23,860 bases of DNA from Bryobacteraceae bacterium. Lineage in GTDB: Bacteria > Acidobacteriota > Terriglobia > Bryobacterales > Bryobacteraceae. The first letter of the stretch is position 1. Each line of letters starts with the position of its first letter. Under the pieces are notes generated by a model. The model saw only the letters and a list, made by a program, of their open reading frames with translations. It searched no databases and was not told the origin of the DNA. This document shows, piece by piece, positions 12,745 through 21,210 of this stretch. Made by a program: the position numbers and the translations under genes. The DNA is taken from contig JASHQT010000395.1 in the NCBI GenBank assembly GCA_030039005.1, forward strand, positions 1-23,860, read 5' to 3'.

Positions 12745-15366
12745 ATGAACGAGGACCACCAACAAGCCCGCCTCTTTCGACACCAGCAGCAGCCGCTCTG
12801 GCATCTAGCCGTCATCATTGCGTTTGCCACGGTCCTAGGCGAACTGGTCGGCCATGAATTCAGCCAGCATGTCGGCGGGTGGTTGGCTTCCCTAATTTCG
12901 TTTGGCACCTTGAGCGTGGCGGTCGCTCTGTTGTTGGCGGTATCCAAACGCCGCCAGATCGAACGGGCCGAGCGGCTGCTTTCGGCTGAAATCGATAATC
13001 GCCGCCGTACCGAGCACGTGCTGGAGGAGCGGACCGAGCTGCTGGACACTCTCATCCAAACCAGCCCGGTGGGCATCATCGTGCATGACCTGGACCGCGT
13101 CGTCACCCTGGCCAATCCGGCATTTTGCGAAATCTTCGGGTACACACAGGCCGAGTGCATTGGACGCAAGCTGGAAGAGCTGATCGTGCAGCCCGGCGCC
13201 GAGGAGAAGTTTCTGTCGAACATCCAGAAGATCGCCGAGGGAGCCGTCTTCCATGGCTCGATGAAGCGACAGCGCAAAGATGGAGGGCTGGTGGACGTGG
13301 AGGTCCACGCCAAGCGGCTTTTGGCCCACGGGAAATACTGCGGCGCCTTCGCCGTGTTCCTGGACATCACCAAGCGCGTGGAGGCGGAAACCGCGCTGCG
13401 GGAGAGCGAAGCAGTGTTTCGCACACTTTGCGCTTCCGCTCCGGTAGGCGTCTTCAGGACCGATGAAAACGGCGTAGGAATTTATTCCAACGAGCGGATC
13501 ATGGAGATCCGCGGCTTCAGCGCGAAAGAGCTTGAGGAAGACCCCAACGTGGGCATTCATCCCGAGGACGTGGAACGCGTGATGGCGAACCGGAGCAAGC
13601 ATTTCCAGCGTGGCGAGAGGTTCACGGACCAGTTCCGCTATCTGCGGCCGAGCGGCGAAAGTGTGTGGGTAAGCTTGCAGGGAGGGCCGATCCGCGACTC
13701 CGAGGGCCGCCTGCAGGGATATGTGGGCGTGCTCGAAGACATCACGCAGTTGCGCGAAGCCCACGAACAAATGCGCGCGGCCAAGGAAGCCGCCGACCTG
13801 GCCAGCCGCGCCAAAAGCGAGTTCCTGGCCAACATGAGCCACGAAATCCGTACACCCATGAACGGCATCATCGGAATGACGGAGCTGGCGCTCGAAACCG
13901 AGCTCGACCCCTCGCAGCGCGAATATCTGAACGCCGTGAAATACTCGGCGGACTCGCTGCTGACGGTCATCAACGATATCCTCGATTTCTCCAAGATCGA
14001 AGTGGGCAAACTGAGCCTGGATCCGATCGAGTTCAACCTGCGGGACCACCTGGGCCAGGCCATGAAAATCCTGGCCGGCCGCGCGCACGAGAAGGGGCTG
14101 GAACTGGCCTGCTTCGTTCCGCCGGAGCTGCCGGATTTCGTGGTGGGCGATCCCGTGCGCTTGCGCCAGGTAATTCTGAACCTGGTGGGTAACGCGATCA
14201 AGTTCACCGAAACAGGCGAAGTGGTTTTACGCGTGGAATTGGAATCGCAGGATACCGGAGATATGTCGCTGCACTTTGCGGTCTCCGATACCGGTATCGG
14301 CATCCCGCGCGAGAAACAGCAGTTGATTTTCGAGCCGTTTTCGCAGGCCGACACCTCCACCACGCGCCGCTACGGCGGTACCGGCCTGGGCCTGTCCATC
14401 TGCGCGCGGCTGATCGGCATGATGAACGGGCGCATCTGGCTCGAAAGCGAACCCGGGCAAGGCGCCACGTTCCATTTCACGGCGTGCTTCGGGCGCGCCT
14501 CCGGCGCCCATACTCCCACGGCCGACCCGGCGATTCTCGAGAATCTGCGCGTTCTGATTGTCGACGACAACGCGACCAACCGGCACATTCTGGAGAAGAC
14601 GCTCGCCTATTGGAAAATGCTGCCGGCCTGCGTACCCGACGCCGAAGCCGCGCTGGCCAGGCTCCAGCAGGCCAGCGCCACCGGGACTCCTTTCGGTCTG
14701 ATGCTGGTGGACTGCCATATGCCTGACATCGACGGCTTCATGCTGGTGGAGAAGGTGCAGCAACTCCCCGAATTCAGCGACGTGGTCACCATGATGCTCA
14801 CCTCCGGGGGACAGCGCGGCGACGGCCAGCGCTGCAAGGAGCTAGGCATTGCGGCGTATTTGATCAAGCCGGTTCTCCAATCCGATTTGCTGGATGCCTT
14901 GCTGCGCGTGCTGGGGCCGCGGCAAGACACCGCGCAGCCGATGCGCTTGGTGACGCGCCACAGTCTGCGGGAGGAGCGATTGCCGCTGCGGGTTCTGCTG
15001 GCCGAAGACAACACCATCAACCAGCGCCTGGCCGTGCGGCTGCTGGAAAAAGAGGGACACAGCGTGGTGGTGGCGGGTGACGGGACAAAAGCCCTGGAGG
15101 CGCTGGAGCGGCAGCAGTTCGACCTGATCCTCATGGATGTCCAGATGCCGGTGATGGACGGCGTGGAGACCACGGCCGCCATTCGCCAGCGCGAGGCCGC
15201 GAGCGGCGAGCACATTCCTATCGTGGCCATGACAGCCCACGCCATGGCCGGGGACCGGCAGCGGTTCCTTTCTTTGGGCATGGACGGCTATGTCTCCAAG
15301 CCCATCCACTCGCGCGATTTATTCGCGGTGATCGAGAACGTGTACGCTTCTTGCCGCGCGAGTTAA
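12745..15366 (+). CDS. Membrane hybrid histidine kinase (PAS-PAS-HisKA-HATPase-REC-REC)
   Basis: This is an 873-residue hybrid sensor kinase. Two hydrophobic segments (about 19-36 and 44-66) flank a very short external loop, so sensing is probably in the membrane or the cytoplasm. A coiled linker (67-98) leads to two PAS domains (about 99-212 and 222-345), the second with a PAC-type end. The HisKA box FLANMSHEIRTPMNGIIGM holds phospho-acceptor His366. The HATPase domain has LRQVILNLVGNAIKFT, DTGIGIP and GGTGLGLSI. REC1 has its acceptor at Asp656 (VDCHMP) and Lys708; REC2 has Asp798 (MDVQMP) and Lys852. Both receivers keep all key residues. There is no HPt domain, so a separate phosphotransfer protein is needed. 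ATG is preceded by GGAGG at 12726-12730, a rather long spacing. Confidence 0.95.
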   Translation: MNEDHQQARLFRHQQQPLWHLAVIIAFATVLGELVGHEFSQHVGGWLASLISFGTLSVAVALLLAVSKRRQIERAERLLSAEIDNRRRTEHVLEERTELLDTLIQTSPVGIIVHDLDRVVTLANPAFCEIFGYTQAECIGRKLEELIVQPGAEEKFLSNIQKIAEGAVFHGSMKRQRKDGGLVDVEVHAKRLLAHGKYCGAFAVFLDITKRVEAETALRESEAVFRTLCASAPVGVFRTDENGVGIYSNERIMEIRGFSAKELEEDPNVGIHPEDVERVMANRSKHFQRGERFTDQFRYLRPSGESVWVSLQGGPIRDSEGRLQGYVGVLEDITQLREAHEQMRAAKEAADLASRAKSEFLANMSHEIRTPMNGIIGMTELALETELDPSQREYLNAVKYSADSLLTVINDILDFSKIEVGKLSLDPIEFNLRDHLGQAMKILAGRAHEKGLELACFVPPELPDFVVGDPVRLRQVILNLVGNAIKFTETGEVVLRVELESQDTGDMSLHFAVSDTGIGIPREKQQLIFEPFSQADTSTTRRYGGTGLGLSICARLIGMMNGRIWLESEPGQGATFHFTACFGRASGAHTPTADPAILENLRVLIVDDNATNRHILEKTLAYWKMLPACVPDAEAALARLQQASATGTPFGLMLVDCHMPDIDGFMLVEKVQQLPEFSDVVTMMLTSGGQRGDGQRCKELGIAAYLIKPVLQSDLLDALLRVLGPRQDTAQPMRLVTRHSLREERLPLRVLLAEDNTINQRLAVRLLEKEGHSVVVAGDGTKALEALERQQFDLILMDVQMPVMDGVETTAAIRQREAASGEHIPIVAMTAHAMAGDRQRFLSLGMDGYVSKPIHSRDLFAVIENVYASCRAS

Positions 15367-15452
15367 CTCGCATCACCGCCAGGGGAAATCGGCCAGTAAA
15401 ATGAGAGCAGCATTGGAAAGCATGGCGGCCCGCTTTTTGGGCTTCATGAACG

Positions 15453-18041
15453 ATGTCGCTCAAAGAGTACGGCCGCAAGCGGTCCTTCGATAAAACGCCC
15501 GAGCCCGCGCCGCGCGTCGAATCCACACCGGCGGGAAATTACTTCTGCGTCCAACGTCACGACGCCACGCGGCTGCACTACGATTTTCGCCTGGAAGTGA
15601 ACGGCACGCTGAAATCGTGGGCGGTGCCCAAAGGTCCCAGCCTGGAGCCGTTGGCCAAGCACCTGGCGATGCACGTGGAGGATCATCCGCTCGATTACGG
15701 GAGTTTCGAAGGCAACATCCCCAAAGGCGAGTACGGCGGCGGGAGCGTGATGCTGTGGGATCGCGGCACGTACGAGCTGGTGGGCGATACGCCGGCGGTC
15801 GCCCAAATCGAGCGCGGCGATTTCAAGTTCCGTCTGCACGGCGAAAAGCTGCGCGGCGAATTCGCGCTGGTGCTGATGCGCGGGCGCGGCAAGGGTAACG
15901 AATGGCTGCTCATCAAAAAAAAGGACGCCGAGTCGAAGCCTGGCTGGAACGTAGAGGATTACGCGCGCAGCGCGCTGACCGGCCGGACGCAGCAGGAAAT
16001 CGCCGAAGATCTTCCCGCGCGCGAGCCCCCAATCCCCGATCCCCAATCCCGCGCGATGCCCGCCGGAGCGGTTGTGGCACTCATGCCGCATAGCATCGCG
16101 CCCATGCTGGCCTCGCTTGCGACTCGTCCGCCCGGCGGCGCCGGATGGCTCTACGAAGTGAAATGGGACGGCGTACGGGCACTATGCTTCGTGGAAAACA
16201 ACGAGCTGTGCATTTTCTCACGGACCGGCAAACGTTGCGATCAGCAGTATCCCGAACTGAGCGTTCTGCCGCGGCAAGTGAAAGCGTCGCAGGCCATCCT
16301 GGATGGCGAAATCGCGGTGCTGGATGAGAAAGGGCGTTCCAGTTTCAGCCTGATCCAGCCGCGCATTTCGGTAAGCGACGCCAATGCGGTGGCGCATCTC
16401 TCCCGCTCCACCCCGGTGAACCTGTTCCTGTTCGATCTGCTGTATCTGGACGGCTACGATCTGCGCGGCGTGCCGCTCGAAGAACGGAAGCGGCTGCTCG
16501 CGGAAATCGTCACGCCGTCGGATCGCGTCCACGTTTCGGATTTCTTCACCGTCGACGGCGAGGCGATGCTCGAAGCGGCGCGCGCCAATGGCCTGGAAGG
16601 CATCGTCGCCAAGGCTCGTGGCAGCAAATACGAAGGCCGCCGCAGCCGCGACTGGGTAAAGATCAAGGTCACGTCTACCGGCGACTTCGTCATCGGCGGA
16701 TTCACGCATGGCGAGCGCGATTACTTCAGCTCGCTGGTGCTGGGTCTCTACGATGGCGCCAAGCTCACGCATGCCGGGCAAGTGGGCACCGGGTTCAATG
16801 AAAAATCCCTGAAGCAGATCTGGGAGAAAATAGAACCGCTGATCGCGAAGAAGAGTCCGTTCTCCGGAACCGTAAAGGCGCTGCGTGACGTGACTTGGCT
16901 CACCCCCGAGCTGGTGGCGGAAATCAAGTTTCTCGAAATGACGCCGGACGGTTTGCTGCGCGCGCCCGTGTTTGTCGCGTTGAGAAGCGATAAAGATCCG
17001 AGAGAGTGTGTAAGAGAAGGGGAGGGAGACGAGGGAGACAAGGAATATGAAGACAAAGGAGACGAGGAATACAAGCCGCTGATTGCCGCGGATTCACCGG
17101 TGGAAGTGACGCTCGACATCGAAGGGCATCGGCTGAAGCTCACCAACCTGAACAAAGTCTGGTTTCCCGAAGACGGCATCACCAAGCGCGACGTGATCAA
17201 CTACTACGACGCCGTCGCGCCGTTCATTCTTCCGCACCTGCGCGATCGTCCGCTCTCGCTCAAGCGCTATCCCAACGGCATCCACGAACAGTATTTCTTT
17301 CAGAAGAACGCCGAAGACAAAGTGCCCGCGTGGGTGCGGCTGGAGCCAATTTTCTCCGAACACAATCAAGACAAGATTCATTACATCATCTGCAACGATC
17401 GCGCGACGCTGATTTATCTGGCGAACCTGGCCTCCATCGATCAGAATCCGTGGATGAGCCGCATCGGGTCGCTGGATCACCCGGATTTCGCGCTCATCGA
17501 TCTGGACCCCACCGAAGGCTGCCCCTACGGCCAAATTATCGAAGCGGCGCAACTGGTGAAGAAAACGCTCGATTCCGTGGGTCTAGCCGGCTATCCCAAA
17601 ACCACCGGCGGCGACGGCATGCATATTTACATTCCGCTCGAGCCGATCTACACCTACGAACAAGTGCGCTCCTTCGCGGAGCTGCTATCGATCCTGACCA
17701 TCAACCAAAATCCGGATTTATTCACTACGCCGCGCGCGGTGGCGAGCCGTAAGAAGGCCAAGGTCTACTTCGATTACCTGCAAATTTCGAGCTCGAAGAC
17801 AATCGCGGCGCCTTATGTTTTACGCGCTCATCCCGGAGCGCCGGTTTCGACGCCGCTCGATTGGCCCGAAGTCGCGCCCGGCCTCGATCCCGCGCAGTTC
17901 AACATCGGAAACGCGATGGACCGCTTTCGCCGCGTGGGCGATTTGTTCGAAGGCGTGCTCAAGAAGCCGCAGAGGCTCGAACCGGCTTTGGAGAAGCTGG
18001 CCGCGAATAGCGCTTTACCAGCGCCACGCCGGCGAAAATGA
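15453..18041 (+). CDS. ligD: ATP-dependent DNA ligase LigD (PE-LIG-POL)
   Basis: LigD is the multifunctional enzyme of bacterial non-homologous end joining. The 862 residues carry three domains in the Pseudomonas order. The 3'-phosphoesterase (about 25-185) has RHDATRLHYDFRLE with His36, His42 and Asp44 plus His78 in EDHPLDYG, matching His42, His48, Asp50 and His84 of the P. aeruginosa enzyme. The ligase (about 210-505) has the adenylated Lys237 in EVKWDG and KARGSKYEGRRSRDWVKIK. The primase-polymerase (about 550-845) has the metal pair Asp683/Asp685 in LIDLDP, KTTGGDGMHIY and a conserved AAPYVLRAHPGAPVSTPL block. A highly acidic linker (508-540) encoded by a polypurine tract joins the last two domains. 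No Ku gene is in the window. The last 83 bases overlap the convergent EamA gene. Confidence 0.97.
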   Translation: MSLKEYGRKRSFDKTPEPAPRVESTPAGNYFCVQRHDATRLHYDFRLEVNGTLKSWAVPKGPSLEPLAKHLAMHVEDHPLDYGSFEGNIPKGEYGGGSVMLWDRGTYELVGDTPAVAQIERGDFKFRLHGEKLRGEFALVLMRGRGKGNEWLLIKKKDAESKPGWNVEDYARSALTGRTQQEIAEDLPAREPPIPDPQSRAMPAGAVVALMPHSIAPMLASLATRPPGGAGWLYEVKWDGVRALCFVENNELCIFSRTGKRCDQQYPELSVLPRQVKASQAILDGEIAVLDEKGRSSFSLIQPRISVSDANAVAHLSRSTPVNLFLFDLLYLDGYDLRGVPLEERKRLLAEIVTPSDRVHVSDFFTVDGEAMLEAARANGLEGIVAKARGSKYEGRRSRDWVKIKVTSTGDFVIGGFTHGERDYFSSLVLGLYDGAKLTHAGQVGTGFNEKSLKQIWEKIEPLIAKKSPFSGTVKALRDVTWLTPELVAEIKFLEMTPDGLLRAPVFVALRSDKDPRECVREGEGDEGDKEYEDKGDEEYKPLIAADSPVEVTLDIEGHRLKLTNLNKVWFPEDGITKRDVINYYDAVAPFILPHLRDRPLSLKRYPNGIHEQYFFQKNAEDKVPAWVRLEPIFSEHNQDKIHYIICNDRATLIYLANLASIDQNPWMSRIGSLDHPDFALIDLDPTEGCPYGQIIEAAQLVKKTLDSVGLAGYPKTTGGDGMHIYIPLEPIYTYEQVRSFAELLSILTINQNPDLFTTPRAVASRKKAKVYFDYLQISSSKTIAAPYVLRAHPGAPVSTPLDWPEVAPGLDPAQFNIGNAMDRFRRVGDLFEGVLKKPQRLEPALEKLAANSALPAPRRRK
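16999..17073 (+). repeat. Polypurine, partly repeated tract encoding the LigD linker
   Basis: This stretch of about 75 bases is nearly all A and G on the coding strand. It contains imperfect direct repeats of GGAGACrAGGAATAy and encodes an acidic Glu/Asp/Gly/Lys-rich linker between the LigD ligase and polymerase domains. Such simple sequence is prone to length change by slippage. Confidence 0.7.
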
Positions 18042-18894
18042 TCAGCATCGCGATGAATTCCTGCACGCCGAAATGTTCGCGGAAGAAAAGCCAGCCCAAG
18101 AACACGGCGATCACCGGGTTGACGTAGTTGTAGATGCTCACCACCGAGACCGGCAAACGGTCGAGCACGAAAATATAAGAGCTATAGCCTACGATGGAGC
18201 CGAACACCACCAGGTATCCCACGGCGCCGATACTGCGCGCGGTCCAGGTGGTACCCCAATGAGCCGGGTGGGGCTGCGTGAGAAGCGCCGGAACCGTGAA
18301 CGCCAAACCTGTGGCCAGTTGCTGCACTGCGCCGCTCACTACCGGATGCGCTTTAGTTTGGTGCCGCCGTTGCAGGATGGACCCCAGGCACCAGCCGCCG
18401 CAGCCCATTTCGATCAGCAGGAAGCCGCGCAGTAGCGGACCGCCGAACCCCTCGCTCATAATTTCGGGCGCTACCAGAAGCGTCGTACCGGCGAAACCGA
18501 CGAGCATCGCGAGAATTGTGGGCCCGTGCAGGCGTTCGCCGCCGGGAATCAGTGCGTCGATGCCGATCATCCAAAATGGCGACAGCGTAATAAACACCGC
18601 CGCCAGCCCGCTCGGCACCCATTGTTCGGCGAACACCAGGCTGCCGGTGCCGGCGCCAATAATCATCACGCCGTAGAGCGCCGTTTGTCGCAGCTCGCGC
18701 CCGCTGGGCAGATGCGCGCCGGAAAAATACGCGAAGACTAACAAGATCGCTCCCGAGATGGTGTAGCGCAGAGCCATCAACACCTGGGGCGCCATGGATT
18801 CGATCGCGATGCGAATGCCCAGGTACGTGGTGCCCCAAAAGAAGCACACCGCCGCAAGCGCCATGTAGGCCTGAAAATGGGGATGGCGCTGCAA
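17959..18894 (-). CDS. EamA/DMT-family transporter (YedA-like)
   Basis: This 311-residue membrane protein of the drug/metabolite transporter superfamily has two EamA repeats and about ten membrane segments. Repeat 1 begins AVCFFWGTTYLGIRIAIESM; repeat 2 ends GSIVGYSSYIFVLDRLPVSVVSIYNYVNPVIAVFLGWLFF, both typical. The layout resembles YedA/RhtA exporters of amino acids or other metabolites, but the substrate is unknown. The first possible start is a TTG at 18894; an ATG at 18864 (MALAAVCFFWG) would remove ten polar residues and is equally possible. The 3' end overlaps ligD by 83 bases on the opposite strand. The 5' end lies only 21 bases from the divergent PfkB gene. Confidence 0.9.
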   Translation of the reverse strand: MQRHPHFQAYMALAAVCFFWGTTYLGIRIAIESMAPQVLMALRYTISGAILLVFAYFSGAHLPSGRELRQTALYGVMIIGAGTGSLVFAEQWVPSGLAAVFITLSPFWMIGIDALIPGGERLHGPTILAMLVGFAGTTLLVAPEIMSEGFGGPLLRGFLLIEMGCGGWCLGSILQRRHQTKAHPVVSGAVQQLATGLAFTVPALLTQPHPAHWGTTWTARSIGAVGYLVVFGSIVGYSSYIFVLDRLPVSVVSIYNYVNPVIAVFLGWLFFREHFGVQEFIAMLIIFAGVALVKRYSRPASPKPVRASAAS

Positions 18895-18903
18895 AATTCA
18901 GGG

Positions 18904-18909
18904 TAACAT
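18904..18909 (+). promoter_or_regulatory. Candidate -10 of the PfkB-type kinase, leaderless spacing
   Basis: TAACAT ends six bases before the TTG start at 18916, with no room for a Shine-Dalgarno sequence. It sits in the 21-base gap between two divergent genes. Confidence 0.5.
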
Positions 18910-18915
18910 TGAGGG

Positions 18916-19842
18916 TTGATACTCACCGTCACGATCAACCCTTCGGTGGATCGCAATTTCGAAGTAGACCGGCTGGTGTTCGAGGACCGCGCTTACATTC
19001 TTTCGCGCAGCGATTCGGCGGGCGGGCGCGGCATGAACGCTTCGCGCGTGTTGCATTCCTTCGGAGCGAAGACGCTGGCGATCGTCACCTCAGGCGGCGC
19101 GAACGGACCGCGCCTGGAAAAGCTGGCGGCGAAGTCGGGATTTCCGGTCAAGGTGGTTCCGATTCAAAACGAGATCCGCGTCAATCTCACCATCCGCGAT
19201 AGGCAGGGCCTTGCGATCCGGTTGAACGAGCGCGGGCCGCTGATCGCGCCCGAAGAGCTGACGCGCTTTGAGAAAGTGGTCGCAAACCGCCTGGAAGGCG
19301 CCTCCTGGCTGATGCTGTGCGGGAGCATTCCGCCCGGCGTTTCCACGGAATTCTATACCGAGTTGATCCGCATGGCGCGCGAACGCGCCGTGAAGACGCT
19401 GCTCGACACCGACGGCGATGCGCTGTTGCACGGCATTGAGGCGGGGCCGGCAGTGGTGAGCCCGAATCAGCCCGAAGCGGAGCGGCTGCTGAATCGCGCG
19501 CTCATCACGCGGGCGCAATTTCTGGAAGCGGCCACGCGCATCAAAGCCATGGGCGCGGAAGCCGTGATGCTCTCGCTCGGCGCGCGGGGCGTGGTGGCGG
19601 TGAATGACAATCAGTTGCTTGAAGTGATTCCTCCTCGCACCGACATCGTGTCGCCGCTGGGCGCGGGTGATGCCTTGGCCGCGGCGTATGTGTGGGCCGC
19701 GACTAAGAAAAAAGATTTCGCCGATTGCGTCCGCTGGGCCGTGGCGGCGGGCACGGCGTCAGCAATGCTCCCGGGGCTGGTGTTCGCGAATCTGGAGCAG
19801 ACCAAGGAAGTGTACAAGTCGGTGGAAGTGCGGAAGGCGTAA
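18916..19842 (+). CDS. PfkB-family sugar kinase (1-phosphofructokinase-like)
   Basis: This is a 308-residue ribokinase-superfamily kinase of the 1-phosphofructokinase / tagatose-6-phosphate kinase branch, which phosphorylates a sugar phosphate with ATP. The N-terminus MILTVTINPSVDRNF is the canonical start of this branch, which supports the TTG at 18916. Visible motifs are GGRGMN (36-41, the GGKGxN substrate/lid motif with Arg for Lys), VSPNQPE (181-187), and the catalytic anion-hole motif PLGAGDALAAAY (247-258) with general base Asp252. No phosphotransferase-system or fructose transport genes are near, so fructose-1-phosphate is not assured as substrate; a Pfk-2 type role in glycolysis is possible. 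The stop is followed within a few bases by a possible dispersed repeat. Confidence 0.9.
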   Translation: MILTVTINPSVDRNFEVDRLVFEDRAYILSRSDSAGGRGMNASRVLHSFGAKTLAIVTSGGANGPRLEKLAAKSGFPVKVVPIQNEIRVNLTIRDRQGLAIRLNERGPLIAPEELTRFEKVVANRLEGASWLMLCGSIPPGVSTEFYTELIRMARERAVKTLLDTDGDALLHGIEAGPAVVSPNQPEAERLLNRALITRAQFLEAATRIKAMGAEAVMLSLGARGVVAVNDNQLLEVIPPRTDIVSPLGAGDALAAAYVWAATKKKDFADCVRWAVAAGTASAMLPGLVFANLEQTKEVYKSVEVRKA

Positions 19843-19844
19843 AT

Positions 19845-19871
19845 CCGCTCGCGAACGCGCGCGGCTCAGTC
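19845..19871 (+). repeat. Possible dispersed repeat encoding PLANARGSV in translation
   Basis: The short stretch just after the PfkB stop reads PLANARGSV in one plus frame. I recall this peptide recurring in spurious ORFs from acidobacterial genomes, which would mark an intergenic repeat family, but I cannot check it here. It overlaps the last codon and stop of the small membrane protein gene on the other strand. Only one copy is seen in this window. Confidence 0.3.
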
Positions 19872-20093
19872 AGCGTGCGGCTCGGTTTCGTGGGGTTCGG
19901 TCTTATTGGGGCCGCGCTTGGCTGAGTTGATCAGCACCACGAACAGCAGCAGCAGGCACAGCAGCGTGGCCACGCACCCGATCACCAGGTAATCCGTCGA
20001 TTTGTGCGGGCCCGGCATCACCACCAGCAGAACGGCCACCGTGGCAGCGAAGACGATCGCCATGCCGAGCGCGAGCGCGATATTACGGTTCAT
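19866..20093 (-). CDS. Small two-helix membrane protein of unknown function
   Basis: This is a 75-residue protein with two membrane segments, about 5-26 (IALALGMAIVFAATVAVLLVV) and 35-57 (YLVIGCVATLLCLLLLFVVLI). They are joined by a short loop, MPGPHKSTD, and followed by a polar tail with the repeat KTEPHETEPHAD. The ATG is preceded by GAGG (complement of 20103-20106) nine bases upstream, which supports real translation. I do not recognise the family. It lies 41 bases after the FNR-type reductase on the same strand and may be the last gene of that unit. Its C-terminal codons run into the possible repeat after the PfkB gene, so the tail may be a recent addition. Confidence 0.65.
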   Translation of the reverse strand: MNRNIALALGMAIVFAATVAVLLVVMPGPHKSTDYLVIGCVATLLCLLLLFVVLINSAKRGPNKTEPHETEPHAD

Positions 20094-20134
20094 TTTTTCA
20101 CGCCTCGTTTTTTCGGCTCATCTGGAAACCGGGT

Positions 20135-20824
20135 TCAATCGTACTTCTCGAAAATCACCTGCTTGCGATCGAAGCCCATTGCTTTGAGGATAGCGCGTAC
20201 GTCATCCACCATCGCTTTGAGCCCGCAGATGTAGACGTCCAAGTCGCGCCGCTCGCCGATGGCTTCCATTAAGTGCGTCTGCACGTGTCCGGTTCGGCCG
20301 CTCCAGGAAGCGTCGGCGCGGCTGAGGGTAGGCCAAAAACGAAAATGGGAATATTGGCGCGCTATTGCGTCGAAATCGTCGCGGTAATAGATGGTGTTCT
20401 CGCGACGTACGCCGAACAGCAGCGTGAGTTGCTTGGAGTGCGGATGCGCCAAGTAATCCGGCGTCATCGCGCGAAACGGCGCGATTCCGGTGCCCGTGGC
20501 GACGAACAGCGCTTCTTTGGCCGGATCACGGACCGTGAAGAACCCGAGCGGCGCCGACATTTCGATCGAATCGCCCGGCTGCATCTCGAACAGGCGCGGC
20601 GAAAACAAGCCGCCGTGCACCAGGTTCAGGCACAGCTCGAAGCGGTTGCCGTCGGGCAGCGACGCGATGGAATAGGGCCGCGTAATTTTCTTATCGCCGA
20701 TGGTCTCCTTGAACGAAACGAACTGCCCGGGTTTGAAATGCAGCGCCTCCACTTCGGGAACCTGGAACACGAAGTGCCGGACCTCGGGCGCGATGTCGTG
20801 GAACTCTAGGATGATGGCTCTCAT
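20135..20824 (-). CDS. FAD/NAD(P)-binding ferredoxin reductase-like protein
   Basis: This 229-residue flavin reductase of the FNR superfamily moves electrons between NAD(P)H and an iron-sulfur or other partner. The FAD domain (about 1-98) has RPYSIASLP (49-57) and the PGQFVSF segment (32-38). The NAD(P) domain has FVATGTGIAPFRAM (107-120), LFGVRRENTIYY (136-147) and YICGLKAMVDDV (198-209), ending VIFEKYD. There is no ferredoxin domain, so the partner is separate. I choose the ATG at 20824 (MRAIILEFHD), 10 bases after the cbiX stop; the frame is open further but would run into cbiX. It belongs to the run Cys-rich protein, cbiX, this gene, and perhaps the small membrane protein. Confidence 0.9.
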   Translation of the reverse strand: MRAIILEFHDIAPEVRHFVFQVPEVEALHFKPGQFVSFKETIGDKKITRPYSIASLPDGNRFELCLNLVHGGLFSPRLFEMQPGDSIEMSAPLGFFTVRDPAKEALFVATGTGIAPFRAMTPDYLAHPHSKQLTLLFGVRRENTIYYRDDFDAIARQYSHFRFWPTLSRADASWSGRTGHVQTHLMEAIGERRDLDVYICGLKAMVDDVRAILKAMGFDRKQVIFEKYD

Positions 20825-20834
20825 GCGGCGGCTC

Positions 20835-21203
20835 TCAGGCAGAATCCAGCGCTTCGCTCGCACGGTCGAGCAGCGCCTGCAGCAGCCCCGGATGGCCGTC
20901 CAGCGGCGAAGTGATTTGAATCTGGATGCCTCCGTTCGCGCGCGAGGCTTCGCCCGCCAGGCGAGGCAAGTCGCGTTGCATGTGCGTGCCGAGCGTAAGG
21001 AAATAGGGGATCACGACGATGCGTTTGGCGCCGCGGGAGACCAGCAGCCGCGCGGCGCCCGCCAGATCCGGCTCGCCCAGCTCCAGGAATGCCGCCTCCA
21101 CGATATGCCGGCCTGACGCGGCCATCTGGGTGCTCACGTCGCGCACCGCCTGATTGGCGCTCTCGACGCGCGAGCCATGGGCAAAGACGACGAATCCCGT
21201 CAT
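20835..21203 (-). CDS. cbiX: CbiX-type sirohydrochlorin chelatase, short form
   Basis: This is a class II chelatase that inserts Co2+ or Fe2+ into sirohydrochlorin, leading to cobalamin or siroheme. It has 122 residues and a single domain, like the small archaeal CbiX(S) that works as a homodimer, and unlike the roughly 250-300-residue two-domain bacterial forms. The metal-binding histidines are His9 in FAHGSR and His74 in YFLTLGTHMQRDLP. The ALLERA-like C-terminal helix closes the domain. ATG lies seven bases after the stop of the Cys-rich protein gene and the stop 10 bases before the FNR-type gene, so the three form an operon. Metal preference cannot be told from sequence; no other cobalamin or siroheme gene is in the window. 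Confidence 0.88.
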   Translation of the reverse strand: MTGFVVFAHGSRVESANQAVRDVSTQMAASGRHIVEAAFLELGEPDLAGAARLLVSRGAKRIVVIPYFLTLGTHMQRDLPRLAGEASRANGGIQIQITSPLDGHPGLLQALLDRASEALDSA

Positions 21204-21210
21204 AGCTGTG

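Noticed and set aside
12892..14088. 398-residue minus-strand open frame opposite the hybrid kinase
   Set aside because: No domain, no ribosome site, and the sense strand encodes clear PAS and HisKA domains.
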